Part shown: one piece after another, positions 60,283 to 64,000 of the stretch
How positions within the stretch are numbered: position 1 is the first letter of the stretch
Layout of the letters: the number at the start of each line of letters is the position of its first letter
The notes under the pieces: model-generated
Database searches by the model: none
Seen by the model: the letters and a program-made list of their open reading frames with translations, nothing else
What the model was told of the DNA's origin: nothing
Origin: JADGHX01 sp035760965
GTDB taxonomy: Bacteria > Pseudomonadota > Gammaproteobacteria > Steroidobacterales > Steroidobacteraceae
NCBI GenBank assembly: GCA_035760965.1
Contig: DASTRY010000007.1
Location: 1 to 64,000, forward strand
Direction: 5' to 3'
Length of the DNA stretch: 64,000 bases
Position numbers and translations under genes: made by a program

Positions 60283-61455
60283 ATGAGCAACGCCGATCCA
60301 CGGGGCAGATTCGTGTGGCACGAGCTTCTGACCAGCGACACCGCCGGCGCTGTCGGCTTCTACCCGAAAGTCGTTCCCTGGAAAACGCAGCCATGGGATC
60401 GCGACCCTTCCTACACGTTGTGGATGACAAAGCACGGCCCGATCGGCGGTGTGGCTGCCGCGGACGATGCGACCGGCTCGCGCTGGCTCGCCTACATCGG
60501 GGTGGAAGACGTGCATGCGGCCGTCGCGCAGGCCAAATCGATGGGCGGCAGGGTCCTGAAAGACGTGACGGAGCTGCCGGGCACCGGCACGTACGCGGTG
60601 CTCGCGGATCCGCAGGGCGCGGAGTTCGCGGTGTTCAAGTCGGCCAATCCCTCGAACAGCGCCGGCCCGCCCGAACCGGGTGACTTCTCGTGGCACGAGC
60701 TCTGCACCACGAATGCCGAGGCGGCGGTGGATTTCTATTCGAAGCTCGCGGGCTGGGAAATCGGGCCGAAGCACGACATGGGTCCCGAGCTCGGCTTCTA
60801 TCACCTCATGCTCCATAACGGGAAGCAGTACGTCGGCATCTTCCAGAGCGACAAGCAGCCGGTCGGCTGGACTTGTTATGTGAAGGTGGACGACGTCGAC
60901 AAGGCGGCGAACGCGGCGAAGTCCGCCGGCGGTCGCGTGATCAACGGGCCGATGGAAGTCCCCGGTGGCAGTTGGATTGCGCAGATTCTCGATCCGGCGG
61001 GCGTGATGTTCGCCGTGCACGAGGAGAAGGCGGCCGCGGAGCCCGCGCAACCCAAGCCCGCACAACCCAGGCCGGCGAAGGCGAAGCCCGCGAAGGCGGC
61101 GCAGCGGGCGTCGAGCACGCCCGCCGCAGCCTCCGAGCCGAAGGCGCCGGCCGAGCCGGCCGCCGCGCCGCCGGCCGCGGAGAAGAAGGCCGCTGCGAGC
61201 GCCCCTGCGGCGAAGAAGGCACCGGCCAAGGCGCCTGCGAAGGCCCCCGCGAAAGCGGCGGCCAAGAAGGCCGCGCCCGCCAAGAAGGCGGCGAAGAAAG
61301 CCGCGAAGAAGGCGGGCAAGAAGGTCGCGAAATCGAAATCACCGGGGAAGAAAGCCGCCAAGAAGGCGGCGGGTAAAAAAGCGGCCGGCAAGAAAGCAGC
61401 GAAACGAGCTGCGCCGCGAAAGGCCGCGAAAAAGGCCAAAAAGAAGAAGCGCTGA
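60283..61455 (+). CDS. Two-domain VOC protein with histone-H1-like basic tail
   Basis: A 390-residue fusion. Residues 1-120 and 133-247 are two glyoxalase/VOC domains of the type seen in CFP30B-like proteins (GRFVWHELLTSDTAGAVGFY; GDFSWHELCTTNAEAAVDFY). Residues about 250-390 are extremely rich in Lys, Ala and Pro (KKAPAKAPAK; KKAAKKAAKK), like histone H1 or the AlgP tail, and end in KKKKR. The start at 60283 has AAGGGA upstream. Both halves share one uninterrupted frame. DNA or RNA binding by the tail is inference. The 281-bp gap before it has no gene. Confidence 0.88.
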   Translation: MSNADPRGRFVWHELLTSDTAGAVGFYPKVVPWKTQPWDRDPSYTLWMTKHGPIGGVAAADDATGSRWLAYIGVEDVHAAVAQAKSMGGRVLKDVTELPGTGTYAVLADPQGAEFAVFKSANPSNSAGPPEPGDFSWHELCTTNAEAAVDFYSKLAGWEIGPKHDMGPELGFYHLMLHNGKQYVGIFQSDKQPVGWTCYVKVDDVDKAANAAKSAGGRVINGPMEVPGGSWIAQILDPAGVMFAVHEEKAAAEPAQPKPAQPRPAKAKPAKAAQRASSTPAAASEPKAPAEPAAAPPAAEKKAAASAPAAKKAPAKAPAKAPAKAAAKKAAPAKKAAKKAAKKAGKKVAKSKSPGKKAAKKAAGKKAAGKKAAKRAAPRKAAKKAKKKKR

Positions 61456-61518
61456 GCGCGTTGCAGCCAGCGGGCGCCGGGCGGCCGAGCCGTCCGGCGC
61501 CCCGGCCGTTGAGCTTCT

Positions 61519-61743
61519 CTACTGCGCGGCCTCGTCGATGGCCTTGCGCTGCTCGGCCGCCTTCTCTTGCGCTTCCTGTAACTGTCTCTCGATCTTCGCC
61601 TGCGCTTCCTTGGCGGCCTTGGCGTTCTGCGCCTCGGCTTCGGCGACGGCCGCCGCCGTGCCGGCCGTTTCGGCAACGCCGCAGCCGGCCAGCTGCGCCA
61701 GGGCGAGGACCAGTGCGGCAATGGGTGCGAGATAACGTGTCAC
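61519..61743 (-). CDS. Small lipoprotein with a helical body
   Basis: A 74-residue protein with a lipoprotein signal (LALAQLAGC, lipidated Cys21) and then a strongly helical, charged region (KEAQAKIERQLQEAQEKAAEQRKAIDE) with heptad-like spacing. It resembles Lpp-type small lipoproteins in size only; no C-terminal lysine for peptidoglycan attachment is seen. It lies 16 bp after the DUF4412 gene on the same strand, so they are co-transcribed. Confidence 0.7.
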   Translation of the reverse strand: MTRYLAPIAALVLALAQLAGCGVAETAGTAAAVAEAEAQNAKAAKEAQAKIERQLQEAQEKAAEQRKAIDEAAQ

Positions 61744-61759
61744 GTGGAAACCCTCCCGT

Positions 61760-62557
61760 TCATTCGTCTTCGCCCGAGCCCGGGCCGAAAGAGATCTTCT
61801 TTTCCGTGTAACCCGCAGGCACTTCGAATCGGTCGGCGGGAATGGATTCTTTGCGCGCGACGGCGAGCCGCGTCTCGGAGGTCACCTTGCCGCCGCTGAA
61901 ATCGCGCGTCAGTACCGGCACGCCGTTCAGTGTCTCCATGTCGCGCCAGTTGCCGTCGATCTGGGAGCCGGCGCCGAAGCTCTTTGTAAAGCCCTTCAGC
62001 ATCTCGCCGACCTCGCGCATCGTTTTCATCATCTCGGCGCCGCCGGTCACGGATGCGGCGGGTGCCGCGCACAGTTCCTCCACCTTCTCGCCGCCGACGC
62101 TCGCCTCCCAGACCGTACACTCGATGCCCGCCACGGTTTCCTTGCGGCTGGTCTTCTTCAGCGTCCGTTTCGCGCCGTCGTTCGCCGCGCCGCCGAGCTG
62201 GCCCATCATCTTTTCCATCATGGCGCGCCGCTCCGGCGGCATGTTGGCCATGGCGGCTTGCATCTGCTTGCGGGCCTCGGCGAGCTTCGCGGCCATCTGG
62301 TCGACGGTCGCCTTGTCGATCTTGCGATAGGACTTGTTCGCCGGATCGAGCACGTACATCGCCTGGTCCTTGAAGATCGCGACGGCCCCTTCGCCGCGCT
62401 CGCCGTTCTCGGTGCGCATGCGGCCGCCGTCGAACCACATCTTGTTGACCTGTCGCGGCTGTTTCGTCGCGGGATCGCCGGTCGTGGTCTCCAGGTACGC
62501 CCCCGCAAAGCCCGTGCTCGTGAGGCCGATCGCGAGAAGGAACGCAGGGATTCGCAT
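61760..62557 (-). CDS. DUF4412-type exported protein
   Basis: A 265-residue exported protein with a short signal peptide (cleavage near GFAGA). The middle has features of DUF4412 proteins: KMWFDGGRMRTE, a region with IFKDQAMYVLDPANKSYRKI and a C-terminal SIPADRFEVPAGYTEKKI. These are found in the periplasm or on lipoprotein carriers; the biochemical role is not known. A Met-rich helix (MPPERRAMMEKMMGQLGG) is prominent. It is divergent from the alpha/beta-hydrolase-like gene across about 100 bp. Confidence 0.75.
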   Translation of the reverse strand: MRIPAFLLAIGLTSTGFAGAYLETTTGDPATKQPRQVNKMWFDGGRMRTENGERGEGAVAIFKDQAMYVLDPANKSYRKIDKATVDQMAAKLAEARKQMQAAMANMPPERRAMMEKMMGQLGGAANDGAKRTLKKTSRKETVAGIECTVWEASVGGEKVEELCAAPAASVTGGAEMMKTMREVGEMLKGFTKSFGAGSQIDGNWRDMETLNGVPVLTRDFSGGKVTSETRLAVARKESIPADRFEVPAGYTEKKISFGPGSGEDE

Positions 62558-62658
62558 GTTCGCACCTCCAGCCCAGGGGAAAGGGCGGTCCGCGCAAGCC
62601 GGCCCGCGTTTTCCTTATACTGCTTCGCGACGGCATTATGCCGGGACCGGGAGCATGC

Positions 62659-63297
62659 ATGGCCAAGGGATCCGTCACGAATCGCGTCACGGCGAGCGAG
62701 CCGCGCGTGCGCCGTGGCTACTTCGAGTGCCGCTACGGACAGCTCCACGTTCACAACGCCATCCCGCCCGGGGGCGGGTTCGAAGAGGGAACCGCGCTCC
62801 TGTGCCTGCACCCGGCCGGCCAGACGGGGCGGGTGTTCCAGAAATTCATGCCGCTGCTCGGCCGGGACCGTTCCGTGTACGCGCCGGACATCCCCGGAAG
62901 CGGCGAATCGGATGGACCCCCGACGCGCCCGAGCCCCGCCGATGCCGCTGCCGCGATCGGGGACTTCCTCGACTCCATGCGTTTCCGACAGATCGACGTG
63001 CTCGGCTATCAGCACGGTGCGCTGGTGGCGGCGGAGCTGGCCATCGCGCGCCCCCAACAGGTGCGACGCGTCGTCCTCGTCGGCGTGCCGCCGATGGCCG
63101 AGGGCGAGCGCCTGCGGCACATCGGCCAGCCGGTGCTGGTGGTGCGCGCGAAGGACGAGTACTGGGATTCCACCGCGCGTGCGCGCGAGTTCCTGCCCCG
63201 CGCCCGGGCGCTCGACCTGCCGCAGCTCGGCACGGGGATGTTCGAGAGCGCCCCGGAGGCGCTCGCTACACCGCTGAAAGAGTTCCTGGGCAACTGA
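62659..63297 (+). CDS. Alpha/beta-hydrolase-fold protein lacking the nucleophile Ser
   Basis: A 212-residue protein with the hydrolase fold: LLCLHPAGQTGRVF (oxyanion region), DIPGSGESDGP, then the elbow GYQHG at residues 116-120 where active relatives have G-x-S-x-G. Gln118 replaces the Ser, so ordinary esterase chemistry is unlikely. The protein is also short and lacks a cap region. The start at 62659 has GGGAG upstream; an in-frame ATG at 62638 is the alternative. A TATACT-like -10 lies at about 62616. It may be a pseudoenzyme or use a different mechanism. Confidence 0.82.
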   Translation: MAKGSVTNRVTASEPRVRRGYFECRYGQLHVHNAIPPGGGFEEGTALLCLHPAGQTGRVFQKFMPLLGRDRSVYAPDIPGSGESDGPPTRPSPADAAAAIGDFLDSMRFRQIDVLGYQHGALVAAELAIARPQQVRRVVLVGVPPMAEGERLRHIGQPVLVVRAKDEYWDSTARAREFLPRARALDLPQLGTGMFESAPEALATPLKEFLGN

Positions 63298-63484
63298 GCG
63301 CTCGGCCGTCCCGATCGCCCGCGCCGGCGTCGCGTGTCCGCCACGCCTCGTTTTTGGCACGGGGCGCGGCGCGAATGAGTTAAGTCGCGCATGGAAGCGT
63401 GATCACATTTTGTCAGGCGGGCACCTCCGCGCGACGAGAGTGCGCGCTATATTGGCCGCCATAAAAGCATAAGGGGATGCGCGC

Positions 63485-64000
63485 ATGAGCGTGCCACGCC
63501 AGTCTGTACCTCCCGCCAAGGATCCAGATCTCGAAGTCACTGCCGAGCTGCCCGTGCTCGACGTAGCTGCGTACGAAGCATCAGCGTCCGAGGAGCGCGC
63601 GGGCAGCACCGACACCTGGCACATGCCGGCGCTGCAGGCAGCCGCCAGTGGAGCCGCATCCGCGGCGGGCAGCGCCGCGCCATCTGCCCCGGCGACCGAC
63701 GAGCGCACGCTGCGGCTCGAATTCGATCTGCGCTCGCTCTCCGAAAATCTGCGCGATCTCGAAGGGCGCCTGACGCGCAAGGGCGAGCGACTGCTCGAGC
63801 TCGAGCGCGAGCTGGCGAACGCGCGCGCCGAGCGCGCCGCCTCCGAAGAGCGCGCCGCGCAGGTGCTGAAGGAGGTGGAGGAGCGCGCCAGCGCGCTGCT
63901 GCGCGCCGCCGAGGATCGCGCGACGGCGCTCGTTGCCGAGCTCGCCGCCGTACGCACCGAGCTCACGTCGGAACAGACGCGTGCCACCGATCTGCAAGCG
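63485..64000 (+). CDS. Partial coiled-coil protein running off the window
   Basis: An open frame from ATG 63485 to the end, 172 codons with no stop. AAGGGG lies 9 bp before the start. After a disordered-looking Ala/Ser-rich N-terminus comes a long charged helix with heptad pattern (LRLEFDLRSLSENLRDLEGRL; RLLELERELANARAERAASEER). This looks like the start of a larger coiled-coil protein. No family could be named from this part. Confidence 0.7.
   Translation, partial: MSVPRQSVPPAKDPDLEVTAELPVLDVAAYEASASEERAGSTDTWHMPALQAAASGAASAAGSAAPSAPATDERTLRLEFDLRSLSENLRDLEGRLTRKGERLLELERELANARAERAASEERAAQVLKEVEERASALLRAAEDRATALVAELAAVRTELTSEQTRATDLQA

Noticed and set aside
1..64000. tRNA, rRNA, insertion sequences, integrases, prophage genes
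   Set aside because: I read for anticodon-arm patterns, transposase motifs and terminal inverted repeats and found none that hold up; a dedicated scan could still reveal a tRNA.

Overview
The window is a GC-rich, densely coded chromosomal segment from a Gram-negative bacterium, most likely a gammaproteobacterium of the Steroidobacter/Nevskia/Xanthomonas neighbourhood. Pointers are the engB / cytochrome c4 / dsbA group beside polA, a tamA-tamB pair, LptM, TonB-dependent receptor signalling, a sigma-54 promoter ahead of a PII gene, and an arginine operon with an acylornithine carbamoyltransferase in place of ordinary ArgF. I found no rRNA, tRNA, insertion sequence, phage gene or CRISPR array. 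About 56 protein genes fill the window, so it is mostly core genome with a few unusual loci. Placement of the organism is inference.

1-7150: corA, a lipoprotein DsbA, cytochrome c4 and engB, then polA, which converges on engB. Between polA and engB lie a small outer-membrane barrel gene and a strongly structured, terminator-ended transcript. That is the position of Spot 42 in E. coli. PolA has two replaced residues in its 3'-5' exonuclease site. 7370-12330: a DUF1800/DUF1501 pair, DUF4870-lptM, a thioesterase and maiA. 12333-20573: an ArgR-controlled operon read leftwards, argR-argG-(unassigned P-loop protein)-argC-argD-argF'-argB-argH, with mostly overlapping stop/start codons and a tandem ARG-box-like operator over the promoter. 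The carbamoyltransferase resembles the N-succinylornithine type at two diagnostic positions. No N-acylglutamate synthase or deacylase gene is present in the operon.

20615-28761: tamB/tamA, an NRDE-family protein with nudC, and an RcnB-like protein. 28860-31388: a divergent pair whose products resemble FlhC (four-cysteine zinc site) and FlhD (with an added N-terminal domain). A perfect 8-10-8 bp inverted repeat lies midway between their start codons, and a CsgG-like secretin follows. I see no flagellar gene anywhere in the window, so this looks like a repurposed FlhDC-type regulator and is the most novel item here. 31393-41054: a YCII protein, two isoaspartyl peptidases (one apparently exported), pyruvate carboxylase, a zinc metalloprotease with a GlyGly-CTERM-like tail, and a ferredoxin-reductase-like flavoprotein.

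41213-49810: PII behind a sigma-54 promoter, a thioredoxin-like [2Fe-2S] protein, a GGDEF/EAL protein with a degenerate GGDEF site, quinone oxidoreductase, a small coiled-coil protein, divergent ilvH and ilvB, gloA and an EamA transporter. 49906-56014: an ECF sigma factor and FecR, then an LtaS-like phosphoglycerol transferase, then a divergent STN-domain TonB-dependent receptor, probably one cell-surface signalling unit. 56091-64000: a thioesterase, a 75-bp tandem repeat, a Tat-exported epimerase-like protein, an S9 peptidase, a two-domain VOC protein with a histone-H1-like tail, small envelope proteins, an alpha/beta-hydrolase lacking its nucleophile serine, and the start of a coiled-coil protein that runs off the end.
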